Part shown: positions 41,800 to 49,584 of the stretch, one piece after another
Layout: every line of letters starts with the position of its first letter
Numbering within the stretch: the first letter of the stretch is position 1
Source of the DNA: Parvibaculum sp.
Lineage (GTDB): Bacteria > Pseudomonadota > Alphaproteobacteria > Parvibaculales > Parvibaculaceae
Assembly (NCBI RefSeq): GCF_019635935.1
Contig: NZ_JAHBYN010000001.1
Coordinates: forward strand, 1,795,501 to 1,859,500
Direction: 5' to 3'
Length of the DNA: 64,000 nt
Notes under the pieces: model-generated
What the model was told of the DNA's origin: nothing
The model's input: the letters and a program-made list of their open reading frames with translations, nothing else
Databases searched by the model: none
Program-made: the position numbers and the translations under genes

Positions 41800-41876
41800 G
41801 CGCCGCCGGAAAGAACATTGCATGAACAGAGTGACTCGGCCATCATCTCTCCCTGCCGCGATGAGGGGATGGGCTT

Positions 41877-42188
41877 GTGCAACATCTGATCGGACTTGCC
41901 GGACAATTCGAGGAAGCCTCTAAACACTATGCCGCCGCAAACGGCATAACGCGAAACGACGACTGGTTCATCCTCAAACTTCAGGAGGAGCTGGGAGAGC
42001 TGACGCAAGTCTGGATGAAGCTGACGGATCGCGGCCGGAAGCGCGGTTTGAGCGAGGCTGAATTGCGCGCGGCACTGGCCGACGAAACGGCAGACCTACT
42101 CGGCCATATTCTGCTTTTCGCGAAGCGCAACGGGATCGAACTTGCGCCCGCCATTGCGCGCAAATGGCGCTTCGAGCCCGCCGCCTAG
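41877..42188 (+). CDS. MazG-like nucleotide pyrophosphohydrolase
   Basis: 103 residues from a GTG at 41877. The all-alpha NTP-PPase motif is present: E-E-x-x-E in KLQEELGELTQVW and E-x-x-D in LADETADLLGHILLF, which would bind Mg2+. Such small proteins hydrolyse NTPs or dNTPs; the substrate is not evident. It is divergent from zapE. Its TAG stop overlaps the stop of the next, convergent gene in a shared CTAG. Confidence 0.82.
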   Translation: MQHLIGLAGQFEEASKHYAAANGITRNDDWFILKLQEELGELTQVWMKLTDRGRKRGLSEAELRAALADETADLLGHILLFAKRNGIELAPAIARKWRFEPAA

Positions 42189-43009
42189 GGCATCGCCCGC
42201 CAGGCATCCATATAGGGATCGAGCGCCACGGCGCGGTCTTCGTCCGACAGCGGCAGATCGAAATGTTCCACGAGCGCCGCCGCAATTTCCTCGACACTCT
42301 CAAGGCGCCGGTTCTCGACCCGGCCGTCGAGATGGCGGATCGTCAGATTGCAATTGAAGAGCGTGATGCGGCGGTCCGCGAGCGGCCGGGCGACGATCAG
42401 GAACTGCGCGAAGATCGATTGTGGGTGGGTCGAGGTGTACCAGTTGGCAATCTCGTAATCGGCCCGCGTCTGCGGATCGAGGGTGAAGCGATAGACGTTG
42501 CCCCAGTCGTCGCCGAGCTTCGCCTGCAGCATGTAACCGTCGCCATCGACGATGAGCCGGCGCGGTTCATGCGGCGTCTCTTGTTCGATATCCGTTTCGA
42601 GACGGATCGGCCCTGTCATGGTGAGCCCACCGAAACCGATATCGGCAAGGAAGCGCCCCTCCGGCAGCTCGATGAGCGAGAGCATGTGCGAGGGGCCGGT
42701 ATCGACCTCGTCCGGCGTCTTCCAGCGCACCCGCCCGATCAGCGTCGTGATGTCGAATCCGAGCTCACGCAGCACGGCGGCAAAGAGCCCGTTGACCTCG
42801 AAGCAATAGCCGCCGCGCCGCGCGCCCACGAGCTTCTGCTGCAAGGCGGGAAGGTCGAGCACAACCGGCCGCTTCGCCAGCACCGAGAGGTTCTCGAACG
42901 GGATCGATAGGGCATGGGCGTAATGCAGCGCCTTCAATGTTTCGAGCGTCGGCGCGCGCGCACCCGAATAGCCGATGCGTTCGAAATAAGTATCAAGATC
43001 GACAGGCAT
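42185..43009 (-). CDS. arylamine N-acetyltransferase
   Basis: Transfers acetyl groups from acetyl-CoA to arylamines or hydrazines. The 274 residues begin MPVDLDTYFERIGYSG, the normal NAT start and length. The Cys-His-Asp triad is visible at C69 (RRGGYCFEVNGLF), H108 (TGPSHMLSLI) and D123 (LADIGFGG), almost the textbook spacing. An upstream ATG would add 12 residues with no support. Its stop overlaps that of the MazG-like gene (CTAG). Confidence 0.95.
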   Translation of the reverse strand: MPVDLDTYFERIGYSGARAPTLETLKALHYAHALSIPFENLSVLAKRPVVLDLPALQQKLVGARRGGYCFEVNGLFAAVLRELGFDITTLIGRVRWKTPDEVDTGPSHMLSLIELPEGRFLADIGFGGLTMTGPIRLETDIEQETPHEPRRLIVDGDGYMLQAKLGDDWGNVYRFTLDPQTRADYEIANWYTSTHPQSIFAQFLIVARPLADRRITLFNCNLTIRHLDGRVENRRLESVEEIAAALVEHFDLPLSDEDRAVALDPYMDAWRAMP

Positions 43010-43102
43010 ACCGGCAGTCCCTTCGGCGAAAAGGTTTCCGCACATATGGGAATGGCGCCGCCCGGGGGAAGCGCCATTCTGAATTTCTACGACAGGGCCA
43101 TC

Positions 43103-44602
43103 CTACTTCATCGTCGGGATGACGAAGGACGAACCCTCCTTGAGCCCGGTCGGCCAGCGCGAGGTGACGGTCTTGACATGCGTCCAGAACCGGACGCCTT
43201 CGGGCCCGTGCTGGTTGGTGTCGCCGAAGGCCGAACGCTTCCAGCCGCCGAATGTGTGATAGGCAAGCGGCACCGGGATCGGCACGTTGATGCCGACCAT
43301 GCCAACTTGCACACGGCTTGCGAAGCTGCGCGCCGCGTCGCCATCGCGCGTGAAGATCGCGACGCCATTGCCATATTGATGTTTCGTCGGCAGCGCCGCC
43401 GCTTCCTCGAAATCCTTCGCCCGCACGACCTGCAGCACGGGGCCGAAAATCTCGTCCTTGTAGGATTTCATTTCCGGCGTCACATGATCGAACAGCGACC
43501 CGCCGAGGAAATAGCCGTTCTCGTAGCCCTGCAGCTTGAAACCGCGCCCATCGACCAGCAGCTTCGCGCCTTCCTTGACGCCCATGTCGATATAGGAGCT
43601 GACCTTCTCCATATGGGCCTTGCTGACAAGCGGCCCGTAATCGCTGTCGGTCGCGGTCGAAATGCCGACCTTCAACGCCTGCACACGCGGCACCAGTTTC
43701 TCGACCAAGCGGTCCGCCGTTTCCTTGCCCACCGGCACCGCGACCGAGATCGCCATGCAGCGTTCGCCGGCCGAGCCGTAGCCCGCGCCGATCAACTCGT
43801 TGACGACTTGGTCCATGTCGGCATCGGGCATGATGATCGCGTGGTTCTTTGCGCCGCCCATCGCCTGCACGCGCTTGCCGTTGGCCGCGCCCGTTGCATA
43901 GACATATTGCGCGATGTCCGACGAACCGACGAAGCTCACCGCCTGGATCGCCGGATCGGTGAGGATCGCATCGACCGCTTCCTTGTCGCCATTGACGACG
44001 TTCAGCACACCCGCCGGCGCGCCGGCTTCCATGAACAGTTCGGCAAGCCGGATCGGCACCGACGGATCCTTCTCCGAGGGCTTGCAGATGAAGGTGTTTC
44101 CGCAGGCAATCGAGACTCCGAACATCCACATCGGGATCATCGCCGGAAAGTTGAACGGCGTGATGCCGGCGCAGACGCCGAGCGGCTGGCGCATCGAATA
44201 CATGTCGATGCCGGGGCCGGCGCCTTCGGTGAACTCGCCCTTCATCAAATGCGGGATGCCGCAGGCGAACTCGATCACTTCGAGGCCGCGCTGGATGTCG
44301 CCCTTCGAGTCGGCGATCACCTTGCCATGTTCCGACGACAGCAGCTCGGCGAGCTCGTTCATGTTGGCTTCAAGGAGCCGCTTGAATTCGAACATCACGC
44401 GGGCCCGGCGCTGCGGGTTGGTGGCCGCCCAGTCCGGGAAGGCCTTCGCCGCGACTTCGACCGCGGCGTGAAGCTCGGCGGCGCTCGCCAGCGGCGTTCG
44501 CGCCGTCACCTCGCCCGTGTTCGGATTGGTCACATCGAGAAAGCGCCCGCTGGCGCCCTTGACGTGCTTGCCGCCGATGAAATGCGTCAGATCCTTCGCC
44601 AT
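43103..44602 (-). CDS. mmsA: CoA-acylating methylmalonate-semialdehyde dehydrogenase
   Basis: Converts methylmalonate semialdehyde plus CoA to propionyl-CoA in valine and inositol breakdown. The 499 residues start MAKDLTHFIGGKHVKG. The aldehyde dehydrogenase fold has TPFNFPAMIPMWMFG, the KPSEKDPSVPIRLAELF region, VGSSDIAQYVYATG, GGAKNHAIIMPDAD and the catalytic Cys in GSAGERCMAISVAVPVG. LGVCAGITPFNFPAM is typical of MmsA. The propionyl-CoA product would feed the ethylmalonyl-CoA/methylmalonyl route suggested by mch at 53654. Confidence 0.94.
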   Translation of the reverse strand: MAKDLTHFIGGKHVKGASGRFLDVTNPNTGEVTARTPLASAAELHAAVEVAAKAFPDWAATNPQRRARVMFEFKRLLEANMNELAELLSSEHGKVIADSKGDIQRGLEVIEFACGIPHLMKGEFTEGAGPGIDMYSMRQPLGVCAGITPFNFPAMIPMWMFGVSIACGNTFICKPSEKDPSVPIRLAELFMEAGAPAGVLNVVNGDKEAVDAILTDPAIQAVSFVGSSDIAQYVYATGAANGKRVQAMGGAKNHAIIMPDADMDQVVNELIGAGYGSAGERCMAISVAVPVGKETADRLVEKLVPRVQALKVGISTATDSDYGPLVSKAHMEKVSSYIDMGVKEGAKLLVDGRGFKLQGYENGYFLGGSLFDHVTPEMKSYKDEIFGPVLQVVRAKDFEEAAALPTKHQYGNGVAIFTRDGDAARSFASRVQVGMVGINVPIPVPLAYHTFGGWKRSAFGDTNQHGPEGVRFWTHVKTVTSRWPTGLKEGSSFVIPTMK

Positions 44603-44955
44603 GGCCTTTGCCGCGAAACCCCGCTCCCGCCTGGGTCCCGCGCCTCCCTTATTTGTGGCAGTTGGGGGTCTGTTTAGCGCGGGCTCCGACAAGGCGGCAA
44701 GGCCCGCCGGCGCCGATTCGGGGCCGCGCAACCCGTTTCGGCTCCGGAAGGGCCGTGACCTAACGTCAACAGACCGAAAAGAATCCTCATAATTGGCCGT
44801 TTCGCTGTGGCCTTTCGGCCCAAATCATCACTAACATTGCCTCCGGGCGCCTGTCGAAACCGTGCGGGAGAAGCCGGGGGGCCCTTTTCAGGCTGTGGGG
44901 ATTGCGCAGCCGGGGTGAAACAAACGGGCGAAACGACCGCCAAGAGGAAATGACC
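44603..44955. other. intergenic region between mmsA and small acidic protein gene
   Basis: 353 bp with no convincing gene. It holds divergent promoters for mmsA and the small membrane protein, and a small hairpin around TGGCCTTTCGGCCCA (44810-44823). The last part carries the AAGAGGAA ribosome site of the next gene. No clear operator or riboswitch is seen. Confidence 0.5.
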
Positions 44956-45255
44956 ATGTCCAATTTCATGAAGACCGCCATAGCCATCATCGTGCTCGCC
45001 GTCGTGCTGGTGATCGGGTACCGGATGATGAACCCTGAAGATGCGACCGTCGGCGATGCCGTCGACAGCATGATGGAAGATGCCGGAGACGCCGCGGACG
45101 CTGTGGGCGAAGCTGCAAGCGACGCGATGGGCGCCGCCGAAGAAGCGGCCGAAGACGCGATGGACGCCGCCGAAGAAGCGGCCGACGACGCGGGCGACGC
45201 GGCCGAGGAAGCCTATGACGACATGACTGGCGACGAAGAAGAGGCGGTCGAATAA
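44956..45255 (+). CDS. small acidic single-pass membrane protein, Ala/Glu/Asp repeats
   Basis: 99 residues. The ATG at 44956 fits the AAGAGGAA site; an ATG 6 bp earlier is too close. One N-terminal membrane helix (AIAIIVLAVVLVIGYRMM) is followed by a tail of about 70 residues made almost only of Ala, Glu, Asp, Met and Gly in a degenerate AAEEAxEDA pattern repeated about five times. It should form a long, very acidic amphipathic helix on one side of the membrane. No family recognised; LEA-like or apolipoprotein-like repeats look similar in composition. A good terminator follows, so the gene is monocistronic. Confidence 0.7.
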   Translation: MSNFMKTAIAIIVLAVVLVIGYRMMNPEDATVGDAVDSMMEDAGDAADAVGEAASDAMGAAEEAAEDAMDAAEEAADDAGDAAEEAYDDMTGDEEEAVE

Positions 45256-45284
45256 GACCTGCCACTTCCGAGGGGGGACGATCC

Positions 45285-45325
45285 GGCCCGCGCATCCGAA
45301 AGGATGGCGCGGGCCGTTTCTTTTG
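45285..45325 (+). terminator. rho-independent terminator after small acidic protein
   Basis: GGCCCGCGCATCC (45285-45297) pairs with GGATGGCGCGGGCC (45302-45315, one bulged base) around a GAAA tetraloop, followed by GTTTCTTTT. It lies 30 bp after the stop. It also reads toward the convergent acr3 gene end and may serve both. Confidence 0.85.
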
Positions 45326-45327
45326 GG

Positions 45328-46416
45328 TCAGTCGGCCGGATGCGCCGCTTCGGCCCGGCGAAGCGCCTCGGCACCGAACCAGCGCCGCCCGAGCCAGAGC
45401 GACACGCTGACCAGCGCGATCAGCACCGGCACCTCGACCAGCGGCCCGATGACGGTGGCGAAGGCGACCGGCGAGGCGATGCCGAAGGTTGCGATGGCGA
45501 CCGCGATCGCAAGTTCGAAATTGTTGCTGGCCGCCGTAAAGGACAGCGACACCGTGCGCGGATAGTCGGCGCCGAGCAACCGGCTCATCGCGAAACTGAT
45601 CAGAAACATGATGACGAAATAGAGCGCCAGCGGCACGGCGATGCGCAGCGCGTCGAAAGGCAGCGCCAGCACCGCCTCGCCCTTCATCGTGAACATGACG
45701 GCGATGGTGAAAAGCAGTGCGATCAGCGTGACGGGCGCAATGCGCGGCACAAAGCCGTTGTCATAGGCCGCCGCCCCGATGCGCGGACGCAGAAAATGCC
45801 GCGTCAGAAAACCCGCGCCGAAGGGAAGCCCGAGATAAAGCAGGACGGCGCCCGCGATAGTCCAGAAGCCGACAGCAATCACCTGTCCCTCGATGCCGAA
45901 CAGGGGCGGCAGCACGGCGAGGAAGAACCACGCATAGACGCTGAAGAACAGAAGCTGGAAGAGGCTGTTGAAGGCGACGAGTGCTGCGACATACTCGTTG
46001 CTGCCGCGCGCCAGCTGGTTCCAGACAATGACCATGGCAATGCAGCGCGCCAGCCCGATCAGGATGAGGCCGGTCATGTAGGCCGGTTCGTCCGAAAGAA
46101 ACAGAACGGCGAGACCGAACATCAGGAAAGGCCCGATCAGCCAGTTCTGAATGAGCGACAGCGCAAGGACGCGGCGGTCCTCGAAAATGCGCGGCAATTC
46201 CTCGTAGCGCACCCGCGCCAGCGGCGGATACATCATCAGGATGAGGCCGATGGCGATGGGGATGTTGGTGGAGCCGATGGAAAGCGCATCGAGCGCCACC
46301 GCCGCGCCGTCGAACACCGAACCGATGGCGACACCCGCCGCCATTGCCGCGAAAATCCAGACGGTCAGATAGCGGTCGAGAAAGCCGAGCCTGCGCGGCG
46401 CGTCTTCCGCCGCCAT
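45328..46416 (-). CDS. acr3: arsenite efflux transporter, ACR3 family
   Basis: Exports As(III) across the inner membrane. The 362 residues have about ten membrane helices. Family motifs are [17 protein letters not shown], the conserved Cys125 in [17 protein letters not shown], and [18 protein letters not shown] with [13 protein letters not shown] near the end. The start at 46416 overlaps the arsC stop by one base. It is the last gene of the arsRIC-acr3 operon. Confidence 0.95.
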   Translation of the reverse strand: MAAEDAPRRLGFLDRYLTVWIFAAMAAGVAIGSVFDGAAVALDALSIGSTNIPIAIGLILMMYPPLARVRYEELPRIFEDRRVLALSLIQNWLIGPFLMFGLAVLFLSDEPAYMTGLILIGLARCIAMVIVWNQLARGSNEYVAALVAFNSLFQLLFFSVYAWFFLAVLPPLFGIEGQVIAVGFWTIAGAVLLYLGLPFGAGFLTRHFLRPRIGAAAYDNGFVPRIAPVTLIALLFTIAVMFTMKGEAVLALPFDALRIAVPLALYFVIMFLISFAMSRLLGADYPRTVSLSFTAASNNFELAIAVAIATFGIASPVAFATVIGPLVEVPVLIALVSVSLWLGRRWFGAEALRRAEAAHPAD

Positions 46417-46943
46417 TACGCCGCCCCCACGACGCCGCGACCGAGATCGCTGAGCTTCTTCTGCAAGGCGAGCTTGTCGAGCGAGCGCAGCGGCAGGTTG
46501 GTGAAAATATCGATCCGGGTACGGATTTGGCGGAAGACGTCGAGGAAGAACGCATGCTTCTCGGCTTCGCTGCCTTCGAAGGCAGCGGGATCGGCAAAGG
46601 GCCAATGCGCCGTCATCGGCTGTCCCGGCCAGATGGGGCAGACCTCGCCGGCCGCGTTGTCGCAGACGGTAAAAACGAAATTCATCTTCGGCGCGCCGGG
46701 CGCCTCGAACTCGTCCCAGCTCTTCGACCGCAAGCCTTCGGTGCTGAGTTTAGCCGTTCTCAACACGTCGAGCGCGACCGGATTGACCTTGCCGGCCGGA
46801 TGGCTGCCGGCGCTATAGGCTTTGAAGGGCCGCCCGGGCAGCGAATTCAGATAGGCCTCCGCCATGATGCTGCGCGCCGAATTGCCGGTGCAGAGAAAAA
46901 GAACGTTGTAGCTTTCGACCTGGTTTTCCGGCGCGCCGCTCAT
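46416..46943 (-). CDS. arsC: arsenate reductase, low-molecular-weight phosphatase type
   Basis: Reduces arsenate to arsenite for export. The 175 residues start with a P-loop [16 protein letters not shown] (nucleophile C18), followed by C94 in [11 protein letters not shown] and C102 in VCPIWPG. This gives the three-cysteine relay of the thioredoxin-type enzyme. The C-terminus is extended by about 35 residues compared with the shortest homologues. It lies between arsI and acr3. Confidence 0.94.
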   Translation of the reverse strand: MSGAPENQVESYNVLFLCTGNSARSIMAEAYLNSLPGRPFKAYSAGSHPAGKVNPVALDVLRTAKLSTEGLRSKSWDEFEAPGAPKMNFVFTVCDNAAGEVCPIWPGQPMTAHWPFADPAAFEGSEAEKHAFFLDVFRQIRTRIDIFTNLPLRSLDKLALQKKLSDLGRGVVGAA

Positions 46944-46959
46944 GGGTGTTTTCCTTGTG

Positions 46960-47448
46960 TCAGCAACAGGCCGAGAGCGGCTTCGCTACCGGCTCGGACT
47001 TCGCGGATGACGGCGCGCAGCCGCAAACCGATTGATCCATACCCGCCATATCGAGTTTCTCGAGTTCCGGGCCGGTGCCGAATTCTTCCATCTGGTGCAG
47101 CGTGTAGAACGCTTCCCAGCGCACGCCATCGGGATCGGCCGTCCAGCTCTTTTCGGACTTGGCGTAGCAGCAGGTTGTGACGCCTTCGGGAAGGTAAGGC
47201 GCTTCCGCTTCCTTCAGCCTGCTGAAGATCGGTTCAAGCTCTTCCGGCGCATCGACCTGGATGCCGGCATGGGCGAAACCCTTTTCGCCCGAAAGCGTTT
47301 CGACGACGAAATTGACGCGCGGGTCTTCGAGCATCCATTTCGCGTAGCCCTCGCGGCGCACCGAAGGCGCGGCGCCGAACAGGGTGGAGTAGAAAGAGAC
47401 GGATTTTTCAAGGTCTTCGACCCCGAAGCTCACATGCAGACGCTTCAT
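46960..47448 (-). CDS. arsI: ArsI-type C-As lyase (VOC family)
   Basis: Non-heme Fe dioxygenase-like protein that breaks C-As bonds of trivalent organoarsenicals. The 162 residues begin MKRLHVSFGVEDLEKSVSFY. Candidate metal ligands are H5, H60 (GFAHAGIQ) and E112 (VRWEAFYT), and the vicinal substrate cysteines C93-C94 lie in GVTTCCYAKSEKSW. The related CadI cadmium proteins share the fold, but the CCYAK motif and ars context favour ArsI. A Cys-rich tail (VCGCAPSS...SACC) may bind arsenic. The start overlaps the arsR stop. Confidence 0.85.
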   Translation of the reverse strand: MKRLHVSFGVEDLEKSVSFYSTLFGAAPSVRREGYAKWMLEDPRVNFVVETLSGEKGFAHAGIQVDAPEELEPIFSRLKEAEAPYLPEGVTTCCYAKSEKSWTADPDGVRWEAFYTLHQMEEFGTGPELEKLDMAGMDQSVCGCAPSSAKSEPVAKPLSACC

Positions 47449-47810
47449 CAGACGCACTCCTTTTGAGCGGATTTTACGGGTGCCACGGCGCAGGGGGATA
47501 AAGTCCCGCAAGCGCCCTGGCAGCAATCGTCGAGCAGGAAGCCTGTCAGCCCGAGCATCGCATCGAGGTCGGCCTTGTAGACGATCGAGCGTCCCTCGCG
47601 CCGCGAGGTGACCAGACCGGCATGCGCCAACTCCTTGAGATGAAAGGACAAAGTGGCCGGCGGCACGGAGAGCGCCTCGCCGATCTCCCCGGCCGCGAGC
47701 CCGCCCCGGCCGTCCTCGACGGCATGGGCGCGCACCAGCGCGCGGAAAATCGCGAGACGGGTTTCCTGAGCAAGGGCCGACAAGGCCGATATGGCGGTTG
47801 CCATTTCCAT
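47448..47810 (-). CDS. arsR: ArsR-family arsenic-responsive repressor
   Basis: Winged-helix repressor released by As(III). The 120 residues from MEMATAISALSALAQETRLA have the DNA-binding helix SVPPATLSFHLKELAHAGLV, wing SRREGRSIVYKAD, and C-terminal cysteines in DDCCQGACGTLSPC that can bind arsenite, a position seen in the CC-type ArsR proteins. An earlier ATG at 47846 is unlikely because the operator would lie inside the gene. The gene opens the arsR-arsI-arsC-acr3 operon. Confidence 0.92.
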   Translation of the reverse strand: MEMATAISALSALAQETRLAIFRALVRAHAVEDGRGGLAAGEIGEALSVPPATLSFHLKELAHAGLVTSRREGRSIVYKADLDAMLGLTGFLLDDCCQGACGTLSPCAVAPVKSAQKECV

Positions 47811-47824
47811 ATTTCGATAAATAT
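47809..47824. promoter_or_regulatory. ArsR operator-like palindrome
   Basis: ATATTT-CGAT-AAATAT is a perfect 6-bp inverted repeat with a 4-bp spacer, the only AT-rich dyad in the area. It touches the arsR start codon. Size and place fit an ArsR-family operator for autoregulation; binding is inference. Confidence 0.6.
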
Positions 47825-47870
47825 AGAAATGAAGGGCGGGAGTCAAGGGCGGGAGCGTCGGAAAGCGCCT

Positions 47871-47898
47871 CTGTCATCGATCTGTCAAAAATCTGTCA
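47871..47898 (+). promoter_or_regulatory. triple Pho-box-like direct repeat, copy B
   Basis: CTGTCA at 47871, 47882 and 47893, 11 bp apart, the PhoB-box spacing. It is 60 bp upstream of arsR on the other strand and 330 bp before the monooxygenase-like gene on the same strand. PhoB control of arsenate genes is known in other bacteria because arsenate mimics phosphate. The box direction points away from arsR, which weakens that reading. Confidence 0.6.
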
Positions 47899-48080
47899 CA
47901 AACACCGCTTATCCCCGCCCCTGAAAATACTTGTCCCCGGTTTGGGCGGCCCCGCCGCGCCCGGCAAACGATTCGAACGGCGCGCGACCCCGGGGATAAG
48001 TGGCCGGGGACAAGTTTTTCGCCGCCGCCGGCAAAAAATCGCCGGGACAGGTTCGACGGAAAAACTTGTCCCCGCCCGTT
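47871..48080. repeat. dispersed intergenic repeat, copy B, with interleaved inverted repeats
   Basis: The first 74 bp match 11481-11590. Beyond that, TTRTCCCCG words recur: CTTATCCCCG (47908) pairs with CGGGGATAAG (47991), ACTTGTCCCCGG (47929) pairs with CCGGGGACAAGT (48004), and the latter can instead pair over 16 bp with 48059-48074. The order is a-b-a'-b'-b, which allows pseudoknot-like or mutually exclusive folds. This fills most of the 417-bp gap between arsR and the next gene; no gene is seen in it. Confidence 0.7.
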
Positions 48081-48227
48081 AAAGAGCAAGCGGACCCTCC
48101 AGCCGCATTCTTCTCCGGCGTCAGCATCCCTCAAGATCTGATGCCGCGGCCCGCGCCATCTATCCCCCCTTGGTGGCGCGGGCCGGCCTCGCCCGCGCTA
48201 GACTGCGCGGGCAAGGGAGGACCTCCG

Positions 48228-48524
48228 ATGATCGTCATTACCGGCACGGCGAAGATCGCCGATGAAAACCGCGCCGCCTTCCGGCCCGTCGCCGAACGCC
48301 AGGTGCGGCTCTCGCGCGCCGAAGCCGGCAACGTCGCTTACGGCTATTACGAGGACCAGATGGAGCCGGGGCGCTTTTTCTTCTACGAGGAGTGGAAGGA
48401 CCGCGCCGCGGTCGACTTCCATTTCGCGCAGGCCTATTGCCATGAATTCATGGAAGCGGCCCGCGCGCTCGCCGAAACGCCGCCGGAAATTTCGATCCGT
48501 GAAGTCATGGTGAAGGAAGGGTGA
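48228..48524 (+). CDS. antibiotic biosynthesis monooxygenase (ABM/YgiN-like) protein
   Basis: 98 residues from the ATG at 48228, preceded by GGGAGG. The dimeric alpha-beta barrel ABM pattern is present: MIVITGTAKIADENRAAFRP, a central GYYEDQMEPGRFFFYEEWKD, HFAQAYCHEFMEAARALAE and a final strand EISIREV. Such proteins are quinol or small-molecule monooxygenases or binding proteins. Substrate unknown. It stands alone, upstream of a terminator. Confidence 0.85.
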   Translation: MIVITGTAKIADENRAAFRPVAERQVRLSRAEAGNVAYGYYEDQMEPGRFFFYEEWKDRAAVDFHFAQAYCHEFMEAARALAETPPEISIREVMVKEG

Positions 48525-48836
48525 ACCCTCCGGATGCGGAGGACCGGATTTCCGCCGATTTTGTCCGCGTGAACGAATGGCAAGGCGCCACAACCGCCTG
48601 CACGTTCACCTCGTATTCAGACCCCGGGGCTTAGGCTTTTCACAAGACGGCGCCGGATGAACGCGCCGGAATTTCGGGTCCCAGGCCCCGGCTGCGTCGC
48701 GAGCGCCCCGGCATATCCTGGCCCTCCCAAAACCCGGCCCGCCACTCGCAGGGGCCGGGTTTTTCTTGCCTCCCCGCCTGCCGCCGCCGCGCCCTTCCTC
48801 TATGATGGCCGTCTGCCGCCTTGAGAGGACGCTGCC
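48525..48836. other. intergenic region with terminator
   Basis: 312 bp between the ABM gene and a lipoprotein gene. It contains one strong terminator (48730-48766, separate entry). The rest, including TCACGTTCACC-like short AT-poor sequence and a GC-rich stretch after 48640, shows no gene. The last 20 bp hold the GAGAGGA ribosome site of the lipoprotein gene. Confidence 0.5.
48730..48766 (+). terminator. rho-independent terminator
   Basis: AAACCCGGCCC (48730-48740) pairs perfectly over 11 bp with GGGCCGGGTTT (48752-48762); the loop is 11 nt, then TTCTT. It lies 206 bp after the ABM gene stop, so the transcript would have a long 3' tail, or another unseen RNA ends here. Confidence 0.8.
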
Positions 48837-49385
48837 ATGCATCGCCATTTCCGTTTTGCCGCCGCGCTTGCCGCAACGCTGTTGCTCGGCGGCTGCTTCA
48901 TTTCGACAGGCGATCTGATCCCGACCGCAGACGCCGATTATCCGGTGGCGGACGATGCGCGCTTCACGCTCCACCGGCTCGACGAGACGGGCGCGCGCAC
49001 CGGCGAGACGGTGGGCGAGGTGCGTGTCGCGCGCGCCGGCGACCGCTACACGATGACGACGGGCGAGGACGGCAAGCCCTTCACCGGGCTGATGAAGGAA
49101 ATCGCGCCCGGCCTTTATGCGGTGATGGCGCGCGAGGCGGATGGCGATCCGGCCGACGGCAATCTCTATGCGCTGCTCGAACGCGACGGCGACAACTGGA
49201 AGCGCTGGGGCATGGTCTGCCCGGACTTCATTGCGCTCGCCGAGCGGCGCGGCGCCCGGCTTTCGGATTTCGGCGTGACGGTCGAGAACAGCGATTGCAT
49301 GGTGAAAGATTTCGACGGGCTGACACGCGCGCTGCTGTTCGCGCATGAGTTCGGCAAGCCGGACGCGGTTTATGTCGCGGAGTGA
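48837..49385 (+). CDS. lipoprotein of unknown function
   Basis: 182 residues with a signal peptide and lipobox (AAALAATLLLGGCFIS; Cys20). The mature part is soluble and acidic with two further cysteines (GMVCPDF and NSDCMVKDF) that may pair. No known domain recognised; the beta-rich pattern (FTLHRLDETG, GEVRVARAGDRYTM) hints at a small barrel. It is followed by a REP-like element. Confidence 0.75.
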   Translation: MHRHFRFAAALAATLLLGGCFISTGDLIPTADADYPVADDARFTLHRLDETGARTGETVGEVRVARAGDRYTMTTGEDGKPFTGLMKEIAPGLYAVMAREADGDPADGNLYALLERDGDNWKRWGMVCPDFIALAERRGARLSDFGVTVENSDCMVKDFDGLTRALLFAHEFGKPDAVYVAE

Positions 49386-49399
49386 ATCTCACCCTCAAT

Positions 49400-49505
49400 T
49401 GTCATCCCGGTGATCCCGGCTTTCGCCGGGACAGGAGCCGGGATCCATCTGAGATCACAACAAGCGGTGAGGCCCATGGGCCCCGGCTTTCGCCGGGGTG
49501 ACACT
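49400..49505. repeat. REP-like palindromic repeat
   Basis: Two hairpins built on the same core: TCCCGGC-TTTC-GCCGGGA at 49414-49431 and CCCCGGC-TTTC-GCCGGGG at 49481-49498. TGTCAT at the left and GTGACAC at the right act as outer inverted ends. This is the common alphaproteobacterial 'CCCCGGCGAAAGCCGGGG' type of intergenic repeat. It lies between convergent genes. Confidence 0.75.
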
Positions 49506-49535
49506 TCTGGTTTTGTTTGACGCAGCGGAAAACGA

Positions 49536-49561
49536 AAAGGCCGCCCGGTGAGGCGGCCTTT
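49536..49561 (-). terminator. rho-independent terminator of sdh operon
   Basis: A perfect 10-bp stem AAAGGCCGCC/GGCGGCCTTT with the 6-nt loop CGGTGA, 23 bp after the sdhB stop. Read on the minus strand it ends GGCGGCCTTTTCG. Confidence 0.85.
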
Positions 49562-49584
49562 GATATCTCGTCCGTATACTGAAA

